Shown here piece after piece: positions 1-13,030 of a stretch of 64,000 bases of DNA. The translations under genes were made by a program, and so were the position numbers. Below the pieces are notes generated by a model, which was not told where the DNA came from, made no database searches, and saw only the letters and a list, made by a program, of their open reading frames with translations. Source of the DNA: Sipunculus nudus. Lineage: Eukaryota; Annelida; Sipuncula; Golfingiida; Sipunculidae. Location of the stretch: positions 52,962,558-53,026,557 of the forward strand of contig CM049310.1 of the NCBI GenBank assembly GCA_026874595.1. The letters run 5' to 3'. The stretch's first letter is position 1, and the number at the start of each line of letters is the position of its first letter.

Positions 1-199
1 TTGCTAAATAATGCCGCAAATGGGTTTAAAGTAGGCTTTTATTTCAATTTTGCTTGACCATGCCCAACGAAGTGGGCCGCTGTGTGTTACAGCAGGGTTG
101 TTGTAAACGTATTAATTGGTGACAATTACCAAAATTTTATAACAAGTAATATATCACACGAAAACTAATCAGCAATATTTAATTTATAAATAACAAATA

Positions 200-472
200 A
201 TCGTAAATAATACATTTACACACGGCTCCCATGCATGCGAGACTGCTGCTCAGAACGGCCTTCGAAAGTTGCAATATTATCGCCCACTCGCCGGCCCCAA
301 AACGATGTCTGTCAGGAAGATATTCAGGAAACCCTTCTAATATAAACCCCACAGTGCTTTCAGGAAATCAACCTGAGTTCAAGATTTTGAATTTCTTGAT
401 TAAACCGCGGTTTTAAGTGGAGATTTTACGGTAACTCAAATAAAATTGTTGGTACAGTCACCAAACTTACAG
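200..472 (+). promoter_or_regulatory. CpG-bearing stretch, possible promoter and untranslated first exon
   Basis: CpG dinucleotides are frequent here (for example the cgcccactcgccgg block near 280-295), while the next 30 kb is poor in them. In invertebrates with gene-body methylation, promoters and first exons keep CpG and transcribed bodies lose it. A usable 5' splice site (acttacag then gttaga) lies at 472/473, and a second donor-like gtaact lies at 431. I infer, without proof, that this is the 5' end of the plus-strand unit whose coding exon is at 25888. The short ORF here (231-416) has no protein-like features and I do not call it. Confidence 0.25.
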
Positions 473-3400
473 GTTAGATGCATCTTATCAAGGGCTGGGG
501 GTAATTGTCTAGGGATACTATGGCACCTGTGGTGCCAAGAAATATCTAGTTTTTTTTTTGTCTTAAATGTCCACTTTATGTGAGCTCAGCCCCAGTTACA
601 GCCATGTACATACATTAAATTGTTAGTGCATAAAATGTAATTTAAGCACGATGAAGTACAAGTTATTGTCAGCTGAGCATAGTGGGCCATGGATCACTTA
701 TAATACTTATTGATTTGCTAGGTTTACCTCTGCATTAGTTATCGCTTCACATTTTTTTATTATCAATATGCATAAAAGTAAAAAAGACAAAGATTTATTA
801 TCATTTCACTGTTTATAGCCCTTTTTATTGATTTCTGTGATATATCCACTGAGATTGAATACCAGGCCAGCAGGAAAGATTTAAATTTGGTAGACAGTAA
901 GGATAGCGTGATAAGGAAACAGCAGGTGAGATCCTGTCGTTAAAGTCCCAGTCAGGAGTATAGGCCTTATTTATTTCTTTGGTATCCATGGTAACAGGAT
1001 CATATGGTTTGTTTCCATGCATTCCCTGTTAGTGACATAACCATGATGAGAACCTCGTTACCATTACATGGCCCGGTCTGGCTGTCGCCAGTATTGGCTG
1101 CTGCGGAAGAATTTAAGATTCACAGATCGGTGAGTCATGGTAGCAGAAAAGAGTAGTTCGGTCTGGCCCTGATGTCACGGTTGGAAAACTGGTGCTGGAT
1201 TGTGGCAAGGGACAGCAACTGGGAGCATAATGGCTGATGCATGTCAGGGAATATTGCGGGGAATTTCATGCCGAGGTTTCTGCAGGAGAGAGGACCAAGT
1301 GCCACAAGGTGATTTCATGTATTTTCATGTATTATGCCTCATCTGGCATCCGTGTGAAATGTGGAATTAACATTTTTTACCATACATTGTATGGTGTGCT
1401 GTGGCTTACGTTGATATGGCAACCATATCCGACGCTGGTGTAAAATTCATTATAAAACCACCCATTACAGACATATAATGACAGGCGGTAATTATTCAAT
1501 GAGTCTATAATTGTATGATTAATCTTTGGAGGTTTCTGGGAATGAGCAACATTTCCTATTGATTACTGAAGGACTCCTTACATTTAAGCGTGCTATATTT
1601 TAGTATAGAATCATAATGCTTGGTGTTTATACATTTTCTATACAGTCTTTGCTATATGCTGCTGCAGCATGCTTCAAACTGCACCAGAAACTGCTGCAGT
1701 CATCTGCATATCCATCCATAGCTGCAGCCACAGTCTTGGCTGTCTGCTGATTGATTATGGACAGAGCTAGCTGCACAATATAACAGGTATTTCCAGTTCC
1801 TGCTGCAGGCTGTATGGTTTTACTTTTTACTGTGTAATTGTAAATCAGGATTTTAGTGAATTCACGAAGGAGATTTATCTTTATCAGGCTATCATAGATG
1901 ATAAGATCTAGTATTTTATTCACTTTTCAAACACCTATGGTTGAGTATGATGGAGGTTAGTTTTAGGAATAAGTTGTAATATCTGTGACATGTTCATAGA
2001 TTTAAAGAAAAAAAAAAACGACCAATGAGCTGCATTGTGAGCAATTATTAATTGATGATTTTATGTACCCCCTGTATTACATTGAAATCTGCTGTTTAGA
2101 AATTTACCTTAAATATTGACCGAGTAAATTAGGTCTGACTTGCACATCACACTGAAAGGTCAGGTAACAGCCAGGTCATTGACACTTGCTCCCTGCCTGA
2201 GGTTCACTTTCAGTGCTATTCAATACTTAGTGTTCTTTATTATATCTCCGACAGGATAAGAATATTTTTTTACTTTTATGACTTTTATTATGACTTTTTG
2301 CATGTGCATACATAATCGTTTGCGATTTATTATGCAGAAGTGCTATCAATTTATTCAATTATCAGTTAAATGGCACACCACTAATGGACATTATAAATTT
2401 AGTTAAGCTATGCAAGATCTGATTGACATCTCAGACTTACGAGTGGACTAGCATATCACTTGTTCTTATGCTAGGACAGGTCTTTGTGACTTCTGCTAGG
2501 TTCATCCAAGGTGGGTTTTCCATGGGCCGAGTTTACCAACTGGACAAGTGTGACTGGCATAGTTTCCAATAGATGGCACTGTAATAGACCCTTCACAAAT
2601 GTTCCCAAATAATATCAAAATCCTCAGGATTTATGCAAATATGGAAAAGGACCCCCCCCCCCCCCCTTCCTTAGGGCACTTTGCCTGGATCCTGACTTTT
2701 CAAGACCAAACATGGCCATTTCTGTTTTTAGCAGAGGAGTTGTGGGACACTGAATTAGTGCGACCAGCCTAGGGCAACTTATCAACAGCTATTATTATCA
2801 TAATATAAGCAGGTTTTACATATCATGGATAGATATTAAAAATCAGATATCTTAAACCTTTGTCTGTTAATAGACAGATATTATAGGTAAATATAAACTG
2901 GTCTGTTCATAAATGGATATCATGATATAAATTTCATAAATTGAGGCAATATCAGGGGATATTACAATATGGTTAGATCTCATAAGCCTAGATCAGTTTA
3001 TCAATGGATATAATAATGGAGACTGAGGTATTGAAAATCAGCTTAATTTTAGTTTGGTATGATAAGAGTCAGGTGCCAAAAACAGGGGGGTTAAGTCTAC
3101 AGATCCACGGATATCTAGTTGTCAGATGTCACAATCTTAGGCCAGTTTATAGATGAATTTCCATAGACATTGCAAACAGGTCAGTTCATACATATCACAT
3201 GGGCATTAACTATTATACCTTTGGGAGATTTTATAAACCCTTGGCAGCTGATAAGTGGACAAGATTATAATATATAAAAAGTTTGTTTACATGTATGTTT
3301 AAGCTCAGATTAGATTACAGATTGAATGATATTATAATTTAGGCAGATTTTCATAAACCTATCAGTATGTGTTTTCATTGAAGGATAATAGCTTATTGAT

Positions 3401-3983
3401 GCACATAATCATTTTCTGCACAAACAAGCAGGGGATAAGATCTTTACTTTGTGACCAAAGGCTTTGTCAGTTACTTGTGAACAGTGATGAACCTCTGCTG
3501 ACCTGAGCGTGAATTCTCTCACGGTCACTGATTTTCCAATGATAGGTCAATATCAGTATACTACAGTGTTGTTAATAATACTGTTTATGAATACCTGGGG
3601 TCACCTCGGGTGGTGCAGGGCCCTCCCTCTGACGGAGGTATTGTTGTGGGTCAGTCGAGCAGATACACAGGTGGAAGAAGCGGAAACAGTTAATATTGTG
3701 ATCAATGATTTATATGTAATGTTAATGCTGTGACCCCCTCACATGGTCTGTCATGGCCTGTTTACAGCTCTAAATAATATAAATCTTAAGATTATCTGTG
3801 GATCATTTACATCTATCATTAGATTAACAGACGAACAAATCAAGTGTACTGTAGGCCTGCCAAATCAGTTTCTTTTACACATATATATATAATATATGAA
3901 CTTACTGAAGCACATTTTTATTTGGTCTGTGATAAAAAAAATGGGAGATAGTGCTAATTTTACAAGTATTTCACTCTTTTTTT

Positions 3984-4122
3984 ATTTCAAAGAAGACTAC
4001 CTTTTTCAGAGAACTTGGTTTTTAGAACACTTCAGTCATTTACCTCATTTAATTTGTATTTCAAAGAAGACTATTTTTTTTCTGAGCACAATTTTCAGAA
4101 CAGTTCAGTCATTTACCTTAAT
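3984..4122. repeat. Diverged 74-bp tandem duplication
   Basis: The sequence starting atttcaaagaagactac at 3984 is repeated at 4058 as atttcaaagaagactat. Both copies end in ttcagtcatttacct (about 4031 and 4104). The offset is 73-74 bp, and mismatches and small indels between copies show the duplication is old. Confidence 0.7.
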
Positions 4123-4604
4123 TAATTGGCAGGCTTGCAACAGCTTCCTTAATCAGATAAACAACAAATATCTTTTCTAAAAGGAATGTCTAACTCTAAG
4201 TTATTGTTAGTTAGTCATATATTGTGTCTATTGTGTGCTTTTATGGATTGCTTTTTAATAATGGGATCAACTTCCTGTCACATTCTTTGTCAGATCATGA
4301 AAGAACTTCCAGTTCTTTCACCAGTTCCATGTTATTCAGTGCAGGAATATGATTTATTTAATAAAACTGAGATCACTTCAATGTGCATTTTACTTTATTC
4401 ATGCTATTAAATTTTAGTACTATCAAAAATTCTTATGTACAGTGTGTGAAAATATTGAAACTCTGTGTACTTCTTAAACCAGAAAAGATAATACATCTGA
4501 TTACCTTCTGTATATCAATATGGAACTGAAGTTGTGTCTGAACTGACTTATTTTTTTAGTCTCAGAAGCCATGCATCCCTGATGTGATGGATGCTGCTTG
4601 TCTA

Positions 4605-4617
4605 GTTGCCTGGCAAC
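4605..4617. promoter_or_regulatory. Palindromic X-box-like (RFX-type) motif
   Basis: GTTGCCTGGCAAC is a perfect 13-nt inverted repeat of GTTGCC around one base. It resembles RFX-family X-box sites (GTTGCC followed by GGCAAC), although the usual spacer is two bases. There is one occurrence, in probable intronic DNA, and no expression context is visible. Confidence 0.25.
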
Positions 4618-6871
4618 CATTAGTTCAGTCTGGCTTGTCATGTATTCAGGATGCTACTATACACAAAAGTAATTACAGGCAAGTATACTGCATGCCCCAA
4701 AACCATTTACGTTGGATGAGTACCTGGGCCGGACTGTTATTGTGATCAGAAGGAGGTTAATGCAGGGCCCAGCATTCTGATATCAGGGCAGGTAAAAATA
4801 GTCTGTTTACATTCGTAAATCATACAAGTGCTTCCACTTGTGGCAATTGTAAAATACCTGGCATCACTCAATTTATGAATTAAACAATGCTGCCAGGATT
4901 AATGCATAGCCAGCACTGGATGGATGTATTTTATCAAAGATGAAACTGCAGTGGACTTGTTTACATTAATGGCTCATGCTACTATAGGCAATGCAGGGTA
5001 ATATTCAGTGTTATTGCAAGGAGTAATAACTTTGATGCAAAGGGTGTTGGTTAGAGTGATACAAGCTCTGCTAAGTTGATTGGTGACATATGTTGTCTCT
5101 TTGTTTGTGTCAGAGTCCGGGTTATTTGCCCTTGTGCCCTTTTATCTCCTCAGCCAGCCAAACACACTGTGTGGATTATATCTATCGTTTCTATTATAAG
5201 GACAAGGTGGTTTGAAGTCTTGAGGTATGTGGAAATTGTGTTTCTTTGAAGTTTCTTCAACAAGTTTATCAGTTTACATGACTGTACTAATTGAAATGTT
5301 ACACTATTTTGTAGCACATAGCTTTTAGACAACCTTTCAGGTAATAGTCCATTAATACAGGTATATATAGTGGAGGATTCATCTGCCACAGAAAAATACC
5401 ATATCTCTTACATCAAAGTGTTGGAATTCCCCTGTCCATTACAATGTGTACATGTGTTTTCAGTTGCTACAGAAAGTGATGGAAACATTAATTGCTGCAT
5501 TATTACACCTGCATATGTTTATACAGATACACACTGAATATGGAATAATATTAATGGAATTAATAATTATATCAAAATACATGCAGTTATTTTTGTGCAC
5601 TGCACATTCAGGCTCGTCTGTATCATATGTCCATATATCTTTGGTGAAACAATTAATGTTTACTGAGGTATTGCTTTTCAGCTTGCTTACCAAGAACATG
5701 GCTTAATATGACTGGGAAGTTTGAAAATGTTATCAGTTCTTTTGATATGTTAAGCCATAATTAAATGTGCAATATCAGCATGATTATGGTGCCACCTTTC
5801 TGTTAGACTGTAGGAACTATGTGCAGTCTGTATAGCAGTGCTGGCACCCTGCCACAGGGACCAGTCTTGACAGCATACCACCAGCATTCCACAGCTTGGC
5901 ATGTTTTAGATTACTCAAGCTCACATTGGTATTTATCCATTAGATTCCTTCTGTAACAGTAAATGTAACAGTATGGGTCATACTTCCGAGTGCTGAATGT
6001 ATTTTCAAGGGTGAACATGAAGGGACCTGTTCATGAGTGTTTCACTGTTCAATGGTGAGGGGGGTGGGTGCTTTTTGTTACCCTACCACTGTCACAGGAA
6101 TCTGTTATACTACTCAGTACTGCAGTTAGAGGCCATTAACAAGGGTTGTGGTACACATGCACAAATGGCACATACAATATATTGTTTGACCATGGCCAAT
6201 TAGAATAGATTGGCCACCCTGCCAGGGGTATAAAGGGGAAGGGTAATACTAACAGAGGTAGCTAGTTAGCTCTAGGCATAGTGGGGTAATAAGTGATATA
6301 TTGAATTTCCTTAACAGGTGTTGTATTCCTGTAGGTGACATGGTATACTTTTATGCACTTACAAGCTGATAAAGTTGAACCAATACATGTATAGACTGGG
6401 TACTAGAGAGTGTTATCTTGCTATTGACTGTGATGAGAGGCCAGTTTGACCTGCCGGCTATTCTGTTTACAAGCCACTCCAGTTTACTGGCCAATTTACA
6501 CACACATAGCTCAGGATGAAAACCCTCCGAGGTGGTTGTTAGCAATGTTGTTTGGTCATGTGGAATTAGCATCGTTAGTACAGACAGCCGGGTGTATATG
6601 TAGCACAAATATAGGAAACAAGCCACATGGCAAATAGCAGTCCAGCGGTGAAAGGATAGTATGTTAATGTATGCAGCAGCGAGCACTCTCGTATGGGTCA
6701 GGACAAGAGGCATTTAGGGTAACTATAGTATAAGTCTTGTGTTCTGTTCTGCATTTATTCATAACAGTTGTTCCAGGATTGTGGCTTCATGGTGTATTTA
6801 GATCAATACCACATGGTGTAAGTTCCGAAATGAATGTTGTTTTCTAAGTATCGGCCCTTTCCCTCTCACAA

Positions 6872-6935
6872 GTGTAAGGTTGGTACATAATTGAAGGCTG
6901 TAACTTGTGTAAGGTTGGTACATAATTGAAGCCTG
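6872..6935. repeat. 35-bp direct duplication
   Basis: gtgtaaggttggtacata begins at 6872 and again at 6907. The two 29-bp blocks differ at one base (gaaggctg versus gaagcctg), so the duplication looks recent. Confidence 0.8.
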
Positions 6936-7618
6936 TTGGGGCCTACTTATACTTTTTGCAGCATCCATCTTGAAAGGCTTGACAGAGGCTAAGAAGGGAA
7001 TTTGTTTTTGTAAAGATATTGCTAAGGGTCTTCAGGACTCCAGAAAATCATGATGATGTTTAAATGTGTCTGATGTCTTCACATGGTTTCAACAGGCTTT
7101 GACTATAGAGGATAGGGTGAGGAAAATAATCTTAATTTAACCATTTTATGTGCAGTAAATCCCCCAGCGTAGACGACAAATTCTGTATCGTTTTTCTGTG
7201 TAGTTCTTCAGCCCATTCTTTAAGCGGGAACCTATCAGAATTGATGATAAAGTATAAAATATACCAGTATCAGATAAAGGATCAGTATTATATTTACCAG
7301 TAGATTATATTAGCAGTACATTGCAGATCAGATATTTGGTCAATATTGGAGATCATGCATAAAAAATGTCCCATACAGCTGGATCATATGTCTGTGTGTT
7401 TCATTTCAAGGCAAGATTGAGAAGATAAAAAAACAAAAATGCTGACATATTAATATAGAAGGTAATATCTGTATGGTCATATGATACAATCACCCTCATC
7501 ATTCAAAACACAATACATAACATCATACAAAACAAATGTGTATGGAAATTAATATAGCCAGGTAGCAGGAGGTATTCATAAAATACTCTGCTATATTATG
7601 CAGGAGCTAGTGGTATGA

Positions 7619-7621
<3 letters not shown>

Positions 7622-7679
<58 letters not shown>
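7622..7679. repeat. (TA)n microsatellite
   Basis: An essentially pure TA run of about 58 bp, followed by degenerate TA/TTTA sequence. Confidence 0.95.
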
Positions 7680-7688
<9 letters not shown>

Positions 7689-7943
7689 AATTTGTTTGTT
7701 GTCAATGAGTGTTTCATGGAGACAGCAAGTTCAAGATGAAAAGCCAGTTTGCTAAATCAGAATGTATATAGAGAACACTCTGAATTTTTTCAGCATATAC
7801 AACAGATGTTTGTATAAAATATTTCAGTATAGCTGGAGTCATGGTGTAATGATGTGGTTTTCTATCACCTGATGATTCTGTTGCAACATTTAAAGCATCA
7901 CTTCATCACTGTCATCACCTTTTAAATTAATTTGGAACTTGTG

Positions 7944-8153
7944 GAAGGATTTCTGATAATCAGATCACCTGTAGGACTCCTATTCAGCTTAAGTAACTTA
8001 TACTGTACATGTATGGTAGTAAGTGGCCTGAAATTCACCTTTGAAATTCTTTCTTATCCCAACTACAATAATATATGGATGACATGTAATGAATATCACA
8101 AAGGATTTTTGATAATCTGATCACTTATAGACTTAAGTTCAGCTTAAGTATCG
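7944..8153. repeat. Diverged 156-bp duplication
   Basis: The block aaggatttctgataat...ttcagcttaagtaac at 7944-7997 reappears at 8100-8153 as aaggatttttgataat...ttcagcttaagtatc. Intervening bases differ, so this is an old local duplication. Confidence 0.6.
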
Positions 8154-9095
8154 TTTGACTGACTATCTGAGGGTCAACCTTTAATAGCCTATACAGTCTA
8201 ATCTTATATATATAAAACATTAGCATATCCCCAGATTAAGCAAACCCTTGACCTTATCTGGTCAAGACATGGTTATGTGCTGCTATATGGACAGTGTCAG
8301 AAGTGGTTTGAACAGTAAGAGGGGTGTGTATTGAAGACACAGGGACAAATACTTGCAGGTCAGTATGAGCATATTAGTATATTATTGATTTAATATTGAT
8401 TAGACTGAAGTAGAATATGGCAGTCAGTGGTAATAGTAGTTTACTCTGGCCTTCTTTGTTTCTGCAGCATTGATATTGTAAATGGTGGAACTATAGCTTT
8501 TAGTCTGGACATATCCAGTTGCAAGTGTGTAGGTTAGCTGTCTAAACTATAAACTGTTACTATCAGTATTACATCCTCAGTTCAACATTTTGGTGAAATG
8601 ATCCAGATGTTCACTTTCACAAACTGCATGAGTATATTGTACATGTCAGTAGAGGTGTCAGTTGGTATCATCAGTAAGTTTTGTAGTACTTTCTTTTCAC
8701 ACCTATTCAGCAATGCAGGAGAACTTGCATTATTTGAACAGTACAGTTGCATACCCTGCCCTCTGACAGATGCATGTTGTGAAATCAAATAATAGAACAG
8801 AGTAGCCACTGGTCCTGGTTTATCAGTTGAGACCTCTGCACACAGGACCTGATGTGGACAGAGATGCTTCTCATATGGTCCTTGTGTAGACCTCCACATC
8901 CATGAGTAGATGGGGCTGGTCAATACAGCACAGCTGGCCGTGCTGTGTATACACCACACCATATTGATCCTGTTGTAGACCCTGACCCAGCTGCTCATGT
9001 CTCCAGGCAGATCCCTGTATCTGTGTATCTCTTTTGGGCCTTGTGTCTGTCTCTGATAGGTATCTGTCCCTCACTACCTGCCAAGAATGCCGCTC

Positions 9096-11165
9096 TTAGT
9101 ATCTGCTAGGACTGTCTCTCAGTATCTGCTTGTACTGGCTCTCTCAGTATCTGCTTGGACAAGCTCTCTCACTATCTGCCTGGACAGACTCCCTTAGTAT
9201 CTGCTTGGACTGGCTCTCTCAGTATCTGCTTGAACTGACTCTCACAGTATCTGCTTGGACTGGCTCTCTCAGTACCTGCTTGGACTGGATCTCTCAGTAT
9301 CTGCTTGGACACGATCTCTCAATATCTGCTTGGACTGGCTCTCTCAGTATCTGCTTGGACTGGCTCTCTCAGTATCTGCTTGGACAAGCTCTCTCAGTAC
9401 CTGCTTGGACTGGCTCTCTCAATATCTGCTTGGACCATTCTCTCAATATCTGCTTGGACTGACTCTCTCAGTATTTGCTTGGACTGGCTTTCTCAGTATC
9501 TGCTTGGACTGACTCTCTCAGTTTTTGCTTGGACTGGCTTTCTCAGTATCTGCTTGAACTGACTCTCTCAGTATCTGCTTGGACTGGCTCTCTCAGTACC
9601 TGCTTGGACTGGATCTCTCAGTATCTGCTTGGACACGCTCTCAATATCTGCTTGGACTGACTCTCTCAGTATCTGCTTGGACTGGCTGTCTCAGTATCTG
9701 CTTTGACTGGCTCTATCAGTATCTGCTTGGACTGACTCTCTCAGTATCTGCTTTGACTGACTCTCTCAGTATCTGCTTTGACTGGCTGTCTCAGTATCTG
9801 CTTGAACTGACTCTCTCAGTATCTGCTAGGACTGTCTCTCAGTATCTGCTTGTACTGGCTCTCTCAGTATATGCTTGGACAAGCTCTCTCACTATCTGCC
9901 TTGACAGACTCCCTTAGTATCTGCTTGGACTGGCTCTCTCAGTATCTGCTTGAACTGACTCTCACAGTATCTGCTTGGACTGGCTCTCTCAGTACCTGCT
10001 TGGACTGGATCTCTCAGTATCTGCTTGGACACGATCTCTCAATATCTGCTTGGACACGCTCTCTCAGTATCTGCTTGGACTGGCTCTATCGGTATCTGCT
10101 TGGACTGACTCTATCAGTATCTGCTTGGACTGACTCTCTCAGTATCTGCTTGGACTGGCTCTCTCAGTATCTGCTTGGACACGCTCTCTCATTATCTGCC
10201 TTGACTGACTCTCTCAGTATCTGCTTGGACTGGCTCTATCGGTATCTGCTTGGACTGACTCTCTCAGTATCTGCTTGGACTGGCTCTATCAGTTTCTGCT
10301 TGGACTGACTCTCTCAATATCTGCTTGGACTGACTCTCTCAGTATCTGCTTGGACTGGCTCTCTCAGTATCTGCTTGGACACGCTCTCTCATTATCTGCC
10401 TTGACTGACTCTCTCAGTATCTGCTTGGACTGGCTCTATCGGTATCTGCTTGGACTGACTCTCTCAGTATCTGCTTTGACTGGCTCTATCAGTATCTGCT
10501 TGGACTGACTCTCTCATTATCTGCTTGGACTGACTCTCTCATTATCTGCTTGGACTGGCTCTATCGGTATCTGCTTGGACTGACTCTATCAGTATTTGCT
10601 TGGACTGACTCTCTCAGTATCTGCTTGGACTGGCTCTATCGGTATCTGCTTGGACTGACTCTATCAGTATCTGCTTGGACTGACTCTCTCAGTATCTGCT
10701 TGGACTGGCTCTCTCAGTATCTGCTTGGACACGCTCTCTCATTATCTGCCTTGACTGACTCTCTCAGTATCTGCTTGGACTGGCTCTATCGGTATCTGCT
10801 TGGACTGACTCTCTCAGTATCTGCTTGGACTGGCTCTATCAGTATCTGCTTGGACTGACTCTCTCAATATCTGCTTGGACTGACTCTCTCAGTATCTGCT
10901 TGGACTGGCTCTCTCAGTATCTGCTTGGACACGCTCTCTCATTATCTGCCTTGACTGACTCTCTCAGTATCTGCTTTGACTGGCTCTATCGGTATCTGCT
11001 TGGACTGACTCTCTCAGTATCTGCTTTGACTGGCTCTATCAGTATCTGCTTGGACTGACTCTCTCATTATCTGCTTGGAATGACTCTCTCAGTATCTGCC
11101 TGGACAGACTCTCTCAGTAACTGCTTTGACTGGCTCTCTGTATCTGCTGTGACTCTTTTCTCAGA
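9096..11165. repeat. 25-bp minisatellite with higher-order structure
   Basis: About 83 head-to-tail copies of a 25-bp unit, consensus tatctgcttggactggctctctcag (shown here split as tatctgcttggac + tggctctctcag). Recurring variants are acgctctctcat, ggctctatcg, gactgactctc and ccttgactgac. A block at about 9110-9330 recurs 720 bp downstream. The 'acgctctctcattatctgcc' variant sits at 10181, 10381, 10731 and 10931, giving spacings of 200, 350 and 200 bp, which means that a 22-unit (550-bp) segment was itself duplicated. Because 25 is not a multiple of 3, all three plus frames stay open over many units and yield artificial repeat peptides (LSQYLLGL, LSVSAWT, LSICLDW). Nothing suggests translation. 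Confidence 0.95.
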
Positions 11166-12872
11166 CTAGGCTGTTACTTAGCCAGGGTTATGTTTCTGTC
11201 TCACTGCCTTCTGTCTTATTGTATAGGCACAGGCTCATTATCATTAGTTTTCATTAGTTTTTCTGTGTATAAGCATCAAGTATTTGTTCTTGATATTGAC
11301 ATGTTTTTTATTATGCCAGTTTTCTTAGAAATATTGGGGCACCCATATATGGACAAGTACAAGTGTTTATAATTATTATTTTATTCTATTAATTTGTCTT
11401 TTCTTTCCTATACTTTATTGTCTCTGATAACCCTTACTTTGCTATTTTTGTAAGATACACTTATGAAAATATAATGCTGTGGTTTTGTATGTGAATTATC
11501 TGCCTGACATAATAACTAGAATTGCATTGTTATGATGACATATTAACATCCTTTAGAGGATTGTCCCATTGTTTTGCATCAGTTCATACATATAAACATA
11601 CTCTGTATGAGAACTGTACAGATATGTGAGTTTAGACATCATTGTTGGAAATTGGTACCTTCAGGACAAGTTGTAACTGGTATACATGTTGCCTTTGCAA
11701 TTGCCTTTACTGAGATAATGAACGTACCAGTAGGTTTGAAACAGTGCTATGTTTGTCAAGTACCAGTGACATTAATTTATCAGAAAGGCATCTTAATTAG
11801 GTACTGAATGTCAGCTTTGTCCAGCTATTCTGGGTCATATAGTTTTGGCACCAGGATGGTGCAGGATGGTTAAGATCTTGTGAAGCTATGACAGGGTTTA
11901 TAATGTGTACCTGTGTGTATCTGCCATATGGTCACATAGCTGAGATACCAGTGTCTGATCCTACACAGCTAGCCATCCACAGATCAATAGGGGTATTATT
12001 AGGACTCGGTGTCTTGATATTCAGATCAATATAAACTTGTGTCATCTGTGTCCTGTTTAATGTTAATAGTTATGTACACGCACATTTTATTTATATTCAC
12101 TCATATATTATTGATATATGTAGTGCCCAAGCATGCACTCTATTCCAAATTGTATCTGTTTCAAAATTATGACCGGACAGTCTTGAATATGACAGTATAA
12201 ATACTGATGCTTATTATAATAATAATTATCTCAACTTTGGCACATAAACATTATCTCACAATCAAAATATTGTGATAGGTCATTTACAGGATGATTTGAG
12301 TTAAAGTTGAGTTTCATCATAAATGATGTTAATGATGAGTTATCATAATATGTCATTAAAGATTTTAATTTGTTTGACTTATAACTCATGGTTGTATCAG
12401 TTGTTACATGATACTGGCTAAATAATCAAAATTTATATTGCTGATCCTTTATTTCAGTTCATAAAATTAAACATTCCCAACTCCAGTTTGCTCCTGGTAT
12501 AATATATTGGGTGTTTTGATCCTTGGATTAATTTTAACACATCTATTAGTTTCATAGTTGAGAATACTTTTCTTTTTTCCTGATACCATTTAAAAAAATA
12601 TAAATATTTAAAGTTTTCCTTGTTAGTGCTGTGGATTTAATTTTCACAGCATGTACTCATTAGCATTTCATCTGTTAAAATCTGAAATTTGAAACTAATT
12701 GATCAAAAACTGTAGATTTTATTCAAGTTTCCAGGTACCAAGTCTTCATTGTTTACATCAGGTCAGTATAAATGCAGTGTACTCGGCGGTTACATAACAC
12801 CTTCAGGTCTGACCTACTGCCACTGTGAGTGTCTGGGTCAGGCTGCGTCAGGCAGTAATTACCAGAGAGCCT

Positions 12873-12873
12873 C

Positions 12874-12906
<33 letters not shown>

Positions 12907-12994
12907 GGCAGTCAAGCTTTCTCTTTCTCTCTTTCTCTCTCTCTCTCTCTCCTCTGCTTTTCTCTTTCTCTCTCCATCTTTCTCTCTCTCTCTC

Positions 12995-13027
<33 letters not shown>
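12873..13027. repeat. (CT)n / (TTTCTC)n microsatellite
   Basis: A polypyrimidine tract of about 155 bp on the plus strand, built of ctctct and tttctctct units and broken by 'ggcagtcaagc' near 12907-12917. Serine/leucine-repeat ORFs over it are artefacts. Confidence 0.9.

Positions 13028-13030
<3 letters not shown>

Larger units (their letters stand above)
473..9095. other. Non-coding, AT-rich, CpG-poor DNA (probable intron)
   Basis: No reading frame here shows codon bias, domains or paired splice sites. The stretch holds a poly-C run (about 2652-2666), a strong donor-like site (cagatcg then gtgagt, exon end 1129) with no matching exon, loosely repeated 'gatcagtttat..atggatat' blocks between 2820 and 3360, several small duplications listed separately, and one AT microsatellite. 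It is best read as intron 1 of the gene coding at 25888. Confidence 0.45.

Noticed and set aside
9130-11058. Series of 60-152-codon plus-strand ORFs with LSQYLLGL / LSVSAWT / LSICLDW repeats
   Set aside because: They are read-through of a 25-bp minisatellite in rotating frames, shift with every length variant and have no start, splice or codon support.
9096-11165. CRISPR-like array
   Set aside because: Units are contiguous with no unique spacers, and the genome is eukaryotic.
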